This document shows, piece by piece, positions 1-10,431 of a DNA stretch of 64,000 nucleotides. The stretch spans positions 434,001 to 498,000 of the forward strand of contig CANMND010000003.1 of NCBI GenBank assembly GCA_947499155.1. The letters run 5' to 3'. The notes under the pieces are model-generated. The model had not been told where the DNA came from, did not search any database, and saw only the letters and a list, made by a program, of their open reading frames with translations. Made by a program: the position numbers and the translations under genes. How positions within the stretch are numbered: position 1 is the stretch's first letter; the number at the start of each line of letters is the position of its first letter. The stretch is from an uncultured Sphingomonadales bacterium. Lineage in GTDB: Bacteria > Pseudomonadota > Alphaproteobacteria > Sphingomonadales > Rhodothalassiaceae.

Positions 1-4
1 GACC

Positions 5-1024
5 ATGGCATACCGCATGCTATTGGGGCGGCGAGCCCTTGAGGCTGGTGTCCTTGTGGATGTGACCCGGTCATGTATTCACGGCGAGCCTGACCTTCAG
101 GTTTATGATGATCTGCCCCATGCGCGGGCGGCAAAGCGCACCCTCGCCATCGCCCTGCTTGCCAGTGACCCTGACAGTTCCCTTGCACTAAGATTGACAG
201 AGGCGGCAAAGGCCCGTGGTCACGTGGTGCATATACTGGATGTGCATCACTGTCATCTTGCGATCGAAAATGGCCGGACCTCCCTTTATCAGGGGGACAC
301 GCTATTACCGCCTGTGGATGCGGTCCTGCCATGCCTGAGACCCGTCGGCAAGGAATCAGGGCTTGCCTTCCTGCGTGCACTGGAAGTGGAAGGCGTTCAT
401 GCCCTTAATTCCCCGGCCGCGCTGATGGCGGTCTGGGACCGTTTGTTCATGTGTCAAAGATTGGCACAACGCGGGGTGAGGCAACCGCGGACGGGATATG
501 CAGCCAACCCGGACAGCAATCGTCATATGATCGAACGGATTGGCGGCGCACCGCTTGCCTTGCGGTTCGCTGGTAACGGTCACAGGCGGGGCATGGTGGT
601 GACAGACAGCGATGAGTTGGCTCAATCCGTTCTGGGAGCGTTTCACGGTTTGGATGCCCAGGTTCTGGTTCAGCATTATATCGTTAATCCCCGCAGGCGA
701 ATTGTACGATGCCTGATGGCAGGGAGGCGGGTGTTATGTGCGCTATATGTCGGAACGGAGAACCATAAAATATCCAGCCCAGTCGTGAAATCAGCCCGTC
801 CCACCCGTGAAGAGCGACGCCTTGCATCCAGAGCCATGGCAGCTCTCAACCTTCAGATGGGCGTGGTAGACCTTGTAACCGATGCCAATGGGCCAATGGT
901 CGTGGATGTTGAGCCCTTGTTTGATCCTGAGCTGTTTGAAAGTGCAAGCGGTGAGGATGTGGCGTCTGGGCTGATTGCTCATCTCGAAGAAAGAACAGGC
1001 CGTAAAATTGCCATACCCAGGTGA
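5..1024 (+). CDS. RimK-family ATP-grasp ligase; likely C-terminal part of a longer Zn_protease-RimK fusion running off the 5' window edge
   Basis: ORF protein with ATP-grasp-like C-terminal half (VQHYIVNPRRRIVRCLMAG..., MGVVDLVTDANGPMVVDVEPLFDPELFE). N-terminus MAYRMLLGRRALEAGVLVDVTRS resembles the tail of RimK-associated aspartyl/zinc protease domains. Frame is open to the window edge. Confidence 0.7.
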   Translation: MAYRMLLGRRALEAGVLVDVTRSCIHGEPDLQVYDDLPHARAAKRTLAIALLASDPDSSLALRLTEAAKARGHVVHILDVHHCHLAIENGRTSLYQGDTLLPPVDAVLPCLRPVGKESGLAFLRALEVEGVHALNSPAALMAVWDRLFMCQRLAQRGVRQPRTGYAANPDSNRHMIERIGGAPLALRFAGNGHRRGMVVTDSDELAQSVLGAFHGLDAQVLVQHYIVNPRRRIVRCLMAGRRVLCALYVGTENHKISSPVVKSARPTREERRLASRAMAALNLQMGVVDLVTDANGPMVVDVEPLFDPELFESASGEDVASGLIAHLEERTGRKIAIPR

Positions 1025-1194
1025 CAGATATGCATCAGCTGACGTGTGTGTGCGTCATTCCGCCCGACTCATCTTGCACGGGCTCTCACAATATGGGAAG
1101 AGCGATGATGAAGCGTTAAACTGTCAATCGCTCTATCAATTTCCGGTGCCAAATCCGATGCCAGTTCGGTCCACAGTCTCCCGCCCCGATTCTT

Positions 1195-4100
1195 ATGGGC
1201 GGCGCGTCTGCGCACATGAAGACGTTTGTATTTGGGTTGGCGGGCGTGCCGGGGCCCGAAGCGACGATCATTAGCGGAGAAGATAAGATGGAAGGTCTGG
1301 GCGTCAATCCGTTTGAACACAAGAATGCGGTGATCGCAGAGGTTGTGGCCATAGCGAATACTGAAGCGCCACCTGCTGAACGTTCCGATATCCTGCATTT
1401 TCTGGAGGTGTTTTATGCCCACGCCTCTCCTGATGATGTCAAGGACCAGGCGCCTGAAACACTTTACGCTATTGCGGTTCATATGTGGCGCATGGGCGCT
1501 GTCCGTAAACTTGGGGCGCCCAAGGTCGAGGTGTTTAATCCGCGCAGCATAAATGACGGCTGGGCCACGCCTTATACCGCAATTGCCATCATCAATGATG
1601 ACATGCCATTTTTGGTTGATTCCATCACCGGCGGCCTTGCGGTAACGCACCACTACCGTATTCACGCAGTTCATCATCCCCTGTTACAGATCGACAGGGA
1701 TGAAAACGGCGAGAGGCGGAAGATTGTTGGTGCGATTGATTTTGAGCGTGGTGATGACCAGGCGGCTGGCCGCGAGTCTTACATGTATATCGAAATCGAT
1801 GCGCAATCTGACCCGGCTGTTCTCGAATCGATCAGAGCCGAGATCGAGGCTATTTTGCGTGATGTCAGGAAATCCGTGTCTGACTGGCAGGCCATGACCG
1901 GCAAGATTGATGAGACCGTGGCGGCACTGACCAAAAACCCGCCACCAATCGAACAGGATGAGCTGGACGAAACAGTTGAGTTTTTGCGCTGGCTGGCCAG
2001 GGACCGGTTTACGTTTCTGGGATATCGCGAATACCGGTTTGAGGGAAATCCCGCTGACAGTGACTTTTCGGCTGTCGATGGTTCGGGCCTTGGCATCTTG
2101 CAAGACCCCAAGCGATACATTTTGCGCGGGACAAACGGTCTTTCAATCATATCAGCGGAAATTCGTCACTTTCTGACGCGCGCCGACAAGCCGATTATAA
2201 TTACGAAAGCCAATGTGAAGGCGACGGTTCATCGTCCCGTTCACATGGATTATGTTGGTGTTAAAGTCTATGACGACAAGGGCCGCGTCATTGGCGAGAG
2301 ACGGTTTGTTGGATTATTCACCAGTCAGACCTACGCGGAAAGCCCCTATGAAACCCCGCTCTTGCGTCGCAAGGTGGAAGAGGTGCAGCGGGGGGCGCTA
2401 TATGACAAGCGCAGCCACGCGGGCAAGGTCATGCGTCATATTCTGGAGACTTTTCCTCGGGATGAGTTGTTCCAGATCAGTGAAAATCGTCTGCTGCGCA
2501 CGTGTCTTGGAGTTTTGAATCTTCAGGAGCGCCCGCGGCCACGTGCCTTCATCCGCCGCGACCAGTTTGAACGGTTTATATCAGCTCTCGTTTATGTCCC
2601 ACGCGATTCGTATAACTCTGCGAATCGGCGCGCTATTGAGACGATCCTGTGTGATGCGTTTAATGGCGAGATATCGGTTTACTACGCCCAGTTGTCCGAT
2701 GAAGTTATGGCTCGCTGGCACTTTATTATCCGCACCAGACCCGGGGAGGTTCCAAACCCCGATGAGGACGAAATTGATCGCCAGATGACCGAAGCTGTTA
2801 AAAGCTGGCCAGAGCGTCTGCGCGAAAAACTTGTAGAACGCTATGGCGACGAGCAGGGTGTGAGGCTTTACGATCGCTTTGGCCAGGTTTTTTCCTTGGG
2901 CTATCAGGAAGATTTCGAGCCCCGCTTTGGGGTGCTTGATATCGCTCAGATGGACGCGCTTAAGGACGGCGAAGATATAGGTTTTGAGCTTTATCGGCGC
3001 AAAACCGATGAGGCCGATATCTTGCGCCTCAAAATGTATCATGCGTCTGAAGTCGTGCCACTCAGCCAGTGCCTTCCGATGCTGGAAAATCTGGGCCTGA
3101 TGGTCATCAGTGAAAATGCCTATCATCTGGAAGGCGAGGGTGGTGGCTGCATCCATGACTTTTACCTTCAGAAAGCCGGCGGGGCGGCTGTGGATGTAAA
3201 GGCGATGAAAGAGCTGGTGGAGGACCTTCTGCTCCGTGTCTGGACCGGTGCTGTGGAAAATGACAGCTATAACAGTCTGGTTATCGAAACCGGCCTTGAT
3301 TGGCAGGATGTGGTGGTTTTGCGGGCCTATGCACATTTCCTGCGCCAGCTTGGGCTGCCATTTGGCCATGCCTATATTGCGCAGTGCCTGAAAAACAATG
3401 CCGATATCTCGCGCGACCTGTTCACCTTGTTTGATGTTCGCTTTGATCCCGCACTGGTGGAAGACGGCAAAGACCGCGCTACCGCCATGGCCGAGCTTGA
3501 ACAGTCCTTGCTGGAGCGCCTCGATGGCGTTGCAAGCCTGGATGAAGACCGCATTCTTCGCACCTTCATCAATCTGATCAAAGCGACTGTCCGGACCAAC
3601 TTTTACCAGACCGGTGAATCTGTGGATGGCGTTGAAAATGGTCTCGCCTTCAAGATCCGGTCCCGCGACCTGGAAGAAGCGCCAAGGCCGCGTCCATGGC
3701 GGGAAATATTCGTTTATTCCCCACGGCTGGAAGGAACTCATCTGCGCTGGGGCCCGGTCTCTCGCGGTGGCTTGCGCTGGTCTGACCGGCGTCAGGATTT
3801 CCGTACGGAAGTGTTGGGCCTTGTAAAAGCACAGCAAGTGAAAAATGCCGTGATTGTTCCGGTCGGTGCCAAGGGCGGTTTCGTCCCCAAAAGACTGCCA
3901 GCAGGCGGTGACCGTGAAGCCATTCAGGCGGAAGGTGTTGCATCTTATAAAAGCTTTATCGCCAGCCTGTTGTCTGTGACCGACAATCTGGTGAACGGGA
4001 CCCTTGTTCCCCCGGTGGATTGTGTGCGCCATGATGAAGATGATCCCTATCTGGTGGTTGCCGCCGACAAGGGAACCGCGACATTTTCCAATATCGCCAA

Positions 4101-6174
4101 TGGTCTGGCCCAGGCACGCAATTTCTGGATGAGCGATGCTTTTGCGTCCGGTGGCAGCCATGGTTATGACCACAAGGGTATGGGCATTACGGCTCGCGGG
4201 GGTTGGACATCGGTTCAGCGGCACTTCCGTGAGCTTGGCCTTGATGTTCAAAAAGATCCGATTACGGTCATTGGTGTGGGTGACATGTCCGGCGACGTCT
4301 TTGGCAACGGCATGCTGCTCTCTGACGCCATAAAAGTGCAGGCAGCATTTGACCACCGGCACATTTTCTTTGACCCTGACCCCGATCCCAAAACTGCACA
4401 TAAGGAACGCCAGCGCCTGTTTGAACTCAAGCGTTCAAGCTGGGACGACTATAATGTGGACCTGATCTCAAAGGGTGGTGGTGTCTGGCCGCGTTCGGCA
4501 AAGTCCATTACCCTTAGTGATGAACTGAAGGCCTTCCTTGGCACAGACAAGACGGCCCTCACTCCCTTGCAACTTATCAATCAGATACTGAAGGCAAAGG
4601 CTGACCTGCTATGGTTTGGCGGCATTGGCACCTATGTCAAGGCCAGTGATGAAAGCCATGCCGAGGTGGGTGACCGCGCCAATGATGCAATCCGCGTCAA
4701 CGGCCAGGACTTGAAAGTGAGGGTCGTGGGTGAAGGGGCCAATCTGGGCATGACCCAACGGTCCCGCATCGAATATGCCCGCACTGGTGGCCGTCTTAAT
4801 GCAGACTTCATTGATAACTCCGCCGGCGTCGATTGTTCCGACAAGGAGGTCAATATCAAGATTCTCCTGGCTGACGCTGTGGCGCGGAATGAGATTGACC
4901 TTGAGTCCCGCAACGTCTTGCTGGCGGACATGACTGATCAGGTGGCGGCAATCGTTCTGGAAGACAATTATCTCCAGACCCAGGCCCTCAGCCACGCTGA
5001 GGCCCAGGCGATCACGGCGCGGGAAAGCCATGCCGGGCTCATTCGGACGCTGGAAAAAGATGGAGTGCTTGATCGGGACATCGAATTTTTGCCAAGCGAA
5101 GAGCAGTTCTCAGAACTGGCGCTGTCCCAGCGCGGCCTCACACGCCCCGAGCTTGCGATTCTGATGGCCTATTCCAAGCTTAGTCTGAAGGCGATTCTGA
5201 TCAACAGTCCGCTGCTGGACGATCCCTTGTTGGAGCCGGAGTTGCGCTGGAGCTTTCCTCAGGTTCTGCCTGAAAGATTCCCGCAATCGCTTCATAGCCA
5301 TCGCTTGCGCCGGGATCTCATTTGTACGGTTCTAGTCAACCAGATGGTTACGCGCGCTGGAATTACATTTGTCTATGAGGTACGCGAAGAAACCGGCCTT
5401 GGAGTGGATCAGATTTTCGGGGCATTCTTGCTGGTTCGGGACATTTTCGGACTGGAGGACCTGTGGCCTGCCATTGACGAACTGGATTATGAGGTTCCGT
5501 CTGCCATCCAGACACTGATGCATCTGGAACTGACAAGTTTCATAAAGAAGCAGACAACCTGGTTCTTGCGCAATGAAGAACATCCTTATGATTTGCAGAC
5601 CTTGATCGACTCGTACCGTGACGGGGTGAAGGTCCTTCTGGATAATCCTGAGGCGGTCTTGTCACCCACAGCGCTTGAAGTGTTCACAACCAGGGTTGGC
5701 ATGTTTGTAGAGCAAGGGGCGCCAAAGGATCTGGCATCCCGAATTGTAGCGCTACAGTTGCTGGACTTTGCCTGTGATGTTGAAAAGGTTGCCAACACAC
5801 TTGATCGGAAAGTGGATGAGGTGGGCCGTGCCTATTCCAGTGTGGGTGATCGCCTGGGCTTCGACTGGTTGCGACAGGCCAGCGACACGATCTCCAGCGA
5901 TGACCATTGGGATCGTCTGGCAGCCAGTGCCGTCCTCGAGGATCTGGCAGACCAACAGCGTGAGCTTACACGGTATATCCTAGTCAATGCGCCCGACAGC
6001 AAGGGATCAAAAGCGGTATCCGACTGGTTCAAGCAACAGGAGCTGACCCGGATTCGCACCAGTCGCTTGCTGGCCGATCTGCGTTCCAGCGGCCCGTTGA
6101 CCGTTGCCAAATTGTCCTTTGCCGGTCGTCATATGCGTTCGATTCTGTCGCGCGCCATGGCGTCCTGGACTTAA
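1195..6174 (+). CDS. NAD-specific glutamate dehydrogenase, large (about 180 kDa) class; start may be 1288
   Basis: 1659-aa ORF; GDH core motifs (GPVSRGGLRWSDRRQDFRTEVLGLVKAQQVKNAVIVPVGAKGGF, GGSHGYDHKGMGITARGGW, GVGDMSGDVFGNGML). ATG at 1288 is preceded by GGAGAA. Confidence 0.96.
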   Translation: MGGASAHMKTFVFGLAGVPGPEATIISGEDKMEGLGVNPFEHKNAVIAEVVAIANTEAPPAERSDILHFLEVFYAHASPDDVKDQAPETLYAIAVHMWRMGAVRKLGAPKVEVFNPRSINDGWATPYTAIAIINDDMPFLVDSITGGLAVTHHYRIHAVHHPLLQIDRDENGERRKIVGAIDFERGDDQAAGRESYMYIEIDAQSDPAVLESIRAEIEAILRDVRKSVSDWQAMTGKIDETVAALTKNPPPIEQDELDETVEFLRWLARDRFTFLGYREYRFEGNPADSDFSAVDGSGLGILQDPKRYILRGTNGLSIISAEIRHFLTRADKPIIITKANVKATVHRPVHMDYVGVKVYDDKGRVIGERRFVGLFTSQTYAESPYETPLLRRKVEEVQRGALYDKRSHAGKVMRHILETFPRDELFQISENRLLRTCLGVLNLQERPRPRAFIRRDQFERFISALVYVPRDSYNSANRRAIETILCDAFNGEISVYYAQLSDEVMARWHFIIRTRPGEVPNPDEDEIDRQMTEAVKSWPERLREKLVERYGDEQGVRLYDRFGQVFSLGYQEDFEPRFGVLDIAQMDALKDGEDIGFELYRRKTDEADILRLKMYHASEVVPLSQCLPMLENLGLMVISENAYHLEGEGGGCIHDFYLQKAGGAAVDVKAMKELVEDLLLRVWTGAVENDSYNSLVIETGLDWQDVVVLRAYAHFLRQLGLPFGHAYIAQCLKNNADISRDLFTLFDVRFDPALVEDGKDRATAMAELEQSLLERLDGVASLDEDRILRTFINLIKATVRTNFYQTGESVDGVENGLAFKIRSRDLEEAPRPRPWREIFVYSPRLEGTHLRWGPVSRGGLRWSDRRQDFRTEVLGLVKAQQVKNAVIVPVGAKGGFVPKRLPAGGDREAIQAEGVASYKSFIASLLSVTDNLVNGTLVPPVDCVRHDEDDPYLVVAADKGTATFSNIANGLAQARNFWMSDAFASGGSHGYDHKGMGITARGGWTSVQRHFRELGLDVQKDPITVIGVGDMSGDVFGNGMLLSDAIKVQAAFDHRHIFFDPDPDPKTAHKERQRLFELKRSSWDDYNVDLISKGGGVWPRSAKSITLSDELKAFLGTDKTALTPLQLINQILKAKADLLWFGGIGTYVKASDESHAEVGDRANDAIRVNGQDLKVRVVGEGANLGMTQRSRIEYARTGGRLNADFIDNSAGVDCSDKEVNIKILLADAVARNEIDLESRNVLLADMTDQVAAIVLEDNYLQTQALSHAEAQAITARESHAGLIRTLEKDGVLDRDIEFLPSEEQFSELALSQRGLTRPELAILMAYSKLSLKAILINSPLLDDPLLEPELRWSFPQVLPERFPQSLHSHRLRRDLICTVLVNQMVTRAGITFVYEVREETGLGVDQIFGAFLLVRDIFGLEDLWPAIDELDYEVPSAIQTLMHLELTSFIKKQTTWFLRNEEHPYDLQTLIDSYRDGVKVLLDNPEAVLSPTALEVFTTRVGMFVEQGAPKDLASRIVALQLLDFACDVEKVANTLDRKVDEVGRAYSSVGDRLGFDWLRQASDTISSDDHWDRLAASAVLEDLADQQRELTRYILVNAPDSKGSKAVSDWFKQQELTRIRTSRLLADLRSSGPLTVAKLSFAGRHMRSILSRAMASWT

Positions 6175-6198
6175 AAGACTGTGTTGGCGTGAAGACAT

Positions 6199-6228
6199 AA
6201 ACGGCAGGGATGTCCCTGCCGTTTTCAT
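6199..6228 (+). terminator. Rho-independent terminator after the glutamate dehydrogenase gene
   Basis: Near-perfect hairpin AAACGGCAGGGA/TCCCTGCCGTTTT followed by a T-rich tract, just downstream of the stop at 6174. Confidence 0.85.
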
Positions 6229-6262
6229 TTAAAGTGGATACTGTTAGGCTTTTCTCGCCCGA

Positions 6263-7852
6263 TCAGTGGCGGAAGTGACGCATGCCGGTAAAGACCATGG
6301 CAAGGCCTGCCTCATCTGCGGCTGCTATCACCTCGTCATCCCTGATTGAGCCGCCGGGCTGAATAACGGCGGTTGCTCCTGCTTCTGCTGCGGCCAGAAG
6401 GCCATCGGCAAAGGGAAAGAAGGCGTCGGATGCGACCACGGATCCTTTGGCAAGGCTTTCGCTTTTGCCCGCGGCCTCTGCCGCTTCAGCGGCACGGATA
6501 GCCGCGATACGGCTGGAATCACGACGGTTCATCTGGCCCGCACCAATCCCCACGGTCATGCCATCTTTGGCATAGACGATGGCATTTGATTTCACATGTT
6601 TTGCAATGGTGAAGGCAAACAGCATGTCGCTGATTTCAGCATCTGTGGGGGTGCGCTTGCTAACAACCTGAAGGTCTTTGGCCGTGATCTTGCCGCCGTC
6701 CCTGTCCTGTAGCAAAAAGCCCCCTGCCACCTGACGCCAGGTCATGATCTGTGCAGCGGGATCGGCAAGTCCTCCGGTCACCAGCAGGCGCAGGTTTTTC
6801 TTTTTTGCCAATATGGCACGGGCATCGTCATCGGCATCCGGGGCGATAATGACTTCGGTAAATATCTTAGCGATCTCTTCAGCGGTTTCGCCATCCAGCG
6901 GACGGTTGGCAGCCACGATCCCGCCAAAGGCGCTGACCGGGTCACATTCAAGTGCCATAAGATAAGCGTCACGCAATGAGTCTCCATAGGCGACGCCGCA
7001 GGGGTTAGCGTGTTTGATAATGGCAATGGCCGGACGCTGACGTTCCAGATCGGACAGCAATTCAAAGGCTGCGTCCGTGTCATTGATATTATTATAGCTC
7101 AGCGCCTTTCCCTGAAGCTGCCGTGCAAGGGCGACGCCGGGGCGCGGACGATTTGTATCAAGATAAAGGGCCGCAGTCTGATGTGGGTTTTCACCATATC
7201 GAAGTTCCATGGCTTTCACCCCTGATATGGCCTTGTTGGGTAGAAAAGGCTCGCCCAGCGTATGTGCAAACCAATTGGATATGGCCGCATCATAGCTTGC
7301 GGTACGGGCATAGGCCCTGGCCGCAAGGGAGCGGCGGAGTTCACCTGTGATAGCGCCATCATTTTGATCAAGCTCACCCAAAATGGCGTCATAATCCTTG
7401 ATGTCTGTCACCACCGTCACAAAGGCGTGGTTTTTAGCAGCCGAGCGGATCATTGCCGGCCCGCCGATATCAATATTTTCAATACAATTTGCAAAATCCC
7501 CGCCTCTGGCGACGGTTTCTTCAAAGGGGTAAAGATTGATCACCACCAGGTCGATTGGCTTGATCCCGTGGGTTTTCATGGCAGACACGTGGCTTTCCTT
7601 GTCACGAAGGCCAAGCAGGCCGCCATGAACATGGGGGTGCAGTGTTTTTACCCGTCCATCCATCATCTCGGGAAAGCCGGTATAGTCAGCTACTTCTGTC
7701 ACTGAAATGCCCGCATCCATCAGCGCTTTTGCCGATCCTCCGGTTGACAGGATTTCCACTCCCCGATCAGCCAGCGCCTGGCCAAGTTCTGTCAGACGTG
7801 ACTTGTCTGACACTGAAATGAGGGCACGGCGGATTTCGACGAGGTCGGTCAT
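6263..7852 (-). CDS. purH: Bifunctional AICAR formyltransferase/IMP cyclohydrolase
   Basis: 529 aa; [68 protein letters not shown]. Confidence 0.98.
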   Translation of the reverse strand: MTDLVEIRRALISVSDKSRLTELGQALADRGVEILSTGGSAKALMDAGISVTEVADYTGFPEMMDGRVKTLHPHVHGGLLGLRDKESHVSAMKTHGIKPIDLVVINLYPFEETVARGGDFANCIENIDIGGPAMIRSAAKNHAFVTVVTDIKDYDAILGELDQNDGAITGELRRSLAARAYARTASYDAAISNWFAHTLGEPFLPNKAISGVKAMELRYGENPHQTAALYLDTNRPRPGVALARQLQGKALSYNNINDTDAAFELLSDLERQRPAIAIIKHANPCGVAYGDSLRDAYLMALECDPVSAFGGIVAANRPLDGETAEEIAKIFTEVIIAPDADDDARAILAKKKNLRLLVTGGLADPAAQIMTWRQVAGGFLLQDRDGGKITAKDLQVVSKRTPTDAEISDMLFAFTIAKHVKSNAIVYAKDGMTVGIGAGQMNRRDSSRIAAIRAAEAAEAAGKSESLAKGSVVASDAFFPFADGLLAAAEAGATAVIQPGGSIRDDEVIAAADEAGLAMVFTGMRHFRH

Positions 7853-7858
7853 GGTTCG

Positions 7859-9679
7859 TTATTCCTTTGAAGAGTCCGGTGATGTTGGAACGGCGGCGCT
7901 GCCGGTTATGGCGTCGGTGTTTTTTGGCGTCTGTTCTGCTGGGCGCTTGCCCCCCAGCCGTTCAAAGCTCCAGTCGACACAAGTGCTTTTAGCGTCTGTT
8001 ACAGCACCACGCACGAGAATTTGCAGACTTTTATGGACACCCTTGTGGTCGAGATAAAGGCTGTCTTCCAGACTTGCTTTCAGATTGCTGTCTTCACCTG
8101 TCACCCGGAACAGCCAGCCATGGCGACTGGACAGACGCAAAAGGACACCAGCACCGCCATGGGTGGTTGAGGCCGTCACGCCTGGGTGAAGGTGAAAGCG
8201 CAGATCGAACATCAGGCCGGTTTTCGGCAAGCGGCCATTTAAAAGAATCTCGTCCCGCCCGATCAGCCGGTCACCGGACTTGTTTAGATGGAGGGTCCGG
8301 CGGTGGTCGCAGCGCAAACGACGGTGATAGCCATCATGACTGGCGACAATCAGGGTGCCACCCTTGCCGTCGTTTCGTTCCACTGTAATGCGCTGTATGC
8401 CGTTCCCCAGGCCATTGTCGTGAATTTCTGTTGTATTGCGATCGCCAAGTACAAGAGTGGAATGAGCAGCCGTGGTACGGGCGAGGCTGGCAAGTGCGCC
8501 ATCGGCCGTACCCATATTCACCACCAGCCTGTCGCGGTCATCGGACAGTTCAAAGGCAAGGGTCCCGGCATGGGCGCCTGCGCTTAGATGGACAGGTGGC
8601 GGGGCCATGGCATCAAAAATAAGCACGGTACGCCGGGCCTGTACCCGCATCAGGCCGCTATAAGGGGCGGAAGTGAGGGCTTTGCCGTCCGCTTGTGACA
8701 GGCTTAGAATCAGGCCTGTCAGGCCTTCAGGTTCACGTCCTGCCCCGTTCACATGGGCAAGTGTCCCGTCCGGGTGACGCAGGGCGCGAAGGAATGGTGC
8801 CATGCGGTCCAGAGTGCGCTGGATCAAATGAGGGACTTCTTCCATTCTGTCCTCATAGGCGCGGCGCAAAGTGATCAGGCTTTGCATGACAGCGATGAGG
8901 TCCGACGGCCTGTTGCTGAGGACGCCGCCATCGGGGAGAACGAATGATCCAAGGCTTTCGGCAAGATGCTGTTCTCCACGCATTCGCCAGCTTGCCCCGT
9001 CAGGCAGTAAAAGGCCGCACAGAATAAGCCCTGTAGCAGCAGTGATTGCAGGAAGGCCAGGGGCGGCGTCTCCTGACACACGCATCAGGTGACGGGCCTG
9101 ACGGGCCATGGCGTTCAATATAGTGCTGCGATAGACCAGATCATTGCTGGCAAGGATCAGGGGCGCGTGCAGCAGCCACATGCCAAGGCGCTCACCTGTT
9201 TCAGCAGGTGCCCAGGCGGCAGCATGAAATTGCGAAAATCGAGTGATCCAGCCCCTGGTCAGGATTTCGGCAACGGCCCGTGCCCGGCGCGGATCGCTGA
9301 CACTGGCCAGATCACGCAACCATAAAAATCCCAGGGCATAGGGGCGCAAGGCTGACATACTGGCAGCCCTTTCCCAGAAGTCAGGGTCTTCGATCTCCAG
9401 ACGTACATCTTTATAACTGAGAAAGCCATTGACCAGGGAATGGCCCGCGTCCCGGTCGCCGGGCCATGGATCACCGGGCGTACCCAGCAGTCTTAACGGG
9501 TGCCGGCCTTTGAGACGCCAGTCATAAAGACGAGTTTCATAGCCGTAGCGACGTAGACTGCAGACAAGGCGCTCCCGGATACGGGCCAGAAGTGGCAATC
9601 CGGTTTGGCGCACTATTTGGCGGTGATCAGTGTGCCCGTCTTCCGCCGGTGGGGGTGGTATGGCGGCGGGGGTGGTCAT
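7859..9679 (-). CDS. Heparinase II/III family protein
   Basis: 606 aa; WITRFSQFHAAAWAPAETGERLGMWLLHAPLIL and LPDGGVLSNRPSDLIAVMQSLITLRRAY, typical of the alphaproteobacterial heparinase II/III-like protein beside purH. Confidence 0.85.
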   Translation of the reverse strand: MTTPAAIPPPPAEDGHTDHRQIVRQTGLPLLARIRERLVCSLRRYGYETRLYDWRLKGRHPLRLLGTPGDPWPGDRDAGHSLVNGFLSYKDVRLEIEDPDFWERAASMSALRPYALGFLWLRDLASVSDPRRARAVAEILTRGWITRFSQFHAAAWAPAETGERLGMWLLHAPLILASNDLVYRSTILNAMARQARHLMRVSGDAAPGLPAITAATGLILCGLLLPDGASWRMRGEQHLAESLGSFVLPDGGVLSNRPSDLIAVMQSLITLRRAYEDRMEEVPHLIQRTLDRMAPFLRALRHPDGTLAHVNGAGREPEGLTGLILSLSQADGKALTSAPYSGLMRVQARRTVLIFDAMAPPPVHLSAGAHAGTLAFELSDDRDRLVVNMGTADGALASLARTTAAHSTLVLGDRNTTEIHDNGLGNGIQRITVERNDGKGGTLIVASHDGYHRRLRCDHRRTLHLNKSGDRLIGRDEILLNGRLPKTGLMFDLRFHLHPGVTASTTHGGAGVLLRLSSRHGWLFRVTGEDSNLKASLEDSLYLDHKGVHKSLQILVRGAVTDAKSTCVDWSFERLGGKRPAEQTPKNTDAITGSAAVPTSPDSSKE

Positions 9680-9695
9680 GGACGCTGCGCTCCGT

Positions 9696-10361
9696 TCAGG
9701 GTCTGGTCTTCAAGGCTGCAATATTGGCGCTATAGGCCTCTTTGCCGCCTTTAAAGCTGGCGGTACCAGCGACCAGCACATTGGCACCGGCATCCCGTGC
9801 AAGCGGTGCGGTTTGTTCTGTAATGCCGCCATCGACTTCCAGATCGATGTCCCTGCCCGTTTCATTGATCATTTGCCGAAGGGTGGCAATTTTTGGCAAC
9901 TGGCTGGTCAAGAAGGACTGGCCGCCAAAGCCGGGATTGACCGTCATGACAAGAATGAGATCGACCATATCGATCACATGTTCAATGACGCTGACGGGCG
10001 TTGCCGGATTAAGGGAGACGCCTGCCTTTACCCCAAGGCTCTTAATGGTTTGCAGTGTGCGATGAAGATGCGGGCCGGATTCGGGGTGTACCGTCAAGAT
10101 ATCGGCACCGGCATCGACAAATTCCTGCAGATAGGGATCAACAGGCGCGATCATCAGATGTACATCAAAGGGCTTTTTCGTGTGCGGGCGCAATGCCTTT
10201 ACCACAGCCGGGCCAATGGTGAGGTTGGGCACGAAATGGCCGTCCATCACATCGATATGGATGTAATCGGCACCGGCTTCATCAATGGCGCGGACTTCTT
10301 CGCCCAGGCGGGCAAAGTCAGCGGACAGGATCGAGGGCGCTATGCGAATGTCTGTGGTCAT
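9696..10361 (-). CDS. rpe: Ribulose-phosphate 3-epimerase
   Basis: 221 aa; [64 protein letters not shown]. Confidence 0.98.
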   Translation of the reverse strand: MTTDIRIAPSILSADFARLGEEVRAIDEAGADYIHIDVMDGHFVPNLTIGPAVVKALRPHTKKPFDVHLMIAPVDPYLQEFVDAGADILTVHPESGPHLHRTLQTIKSLGVKAGVSLNPATPVSVIEHVIDMVDLILVMTVNPGFGGQSFLTSQLPKIATLRQMINETGRDIDLEVDGGITEQTAPLARDAGANVLVAGTASFKGGKEAYSANIAALKTRP

Positions 10362-10431
10362 AAGATGCTGGTTAGCAGGTTCTTAACAGCTTCTCAACGG
10401 CAATTGGCAAGGTTGTCGTCCTCTGTAATTC

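Noticed and set aside
2581-4401. 606-aa minus-strand ORF antisense to glutamate dehydrogenase
   Set aside because: Lies wholly opposite a strongly supported conserved gene; low-complexity composition typical of shadow ORFs in GC-rich coding DNA.
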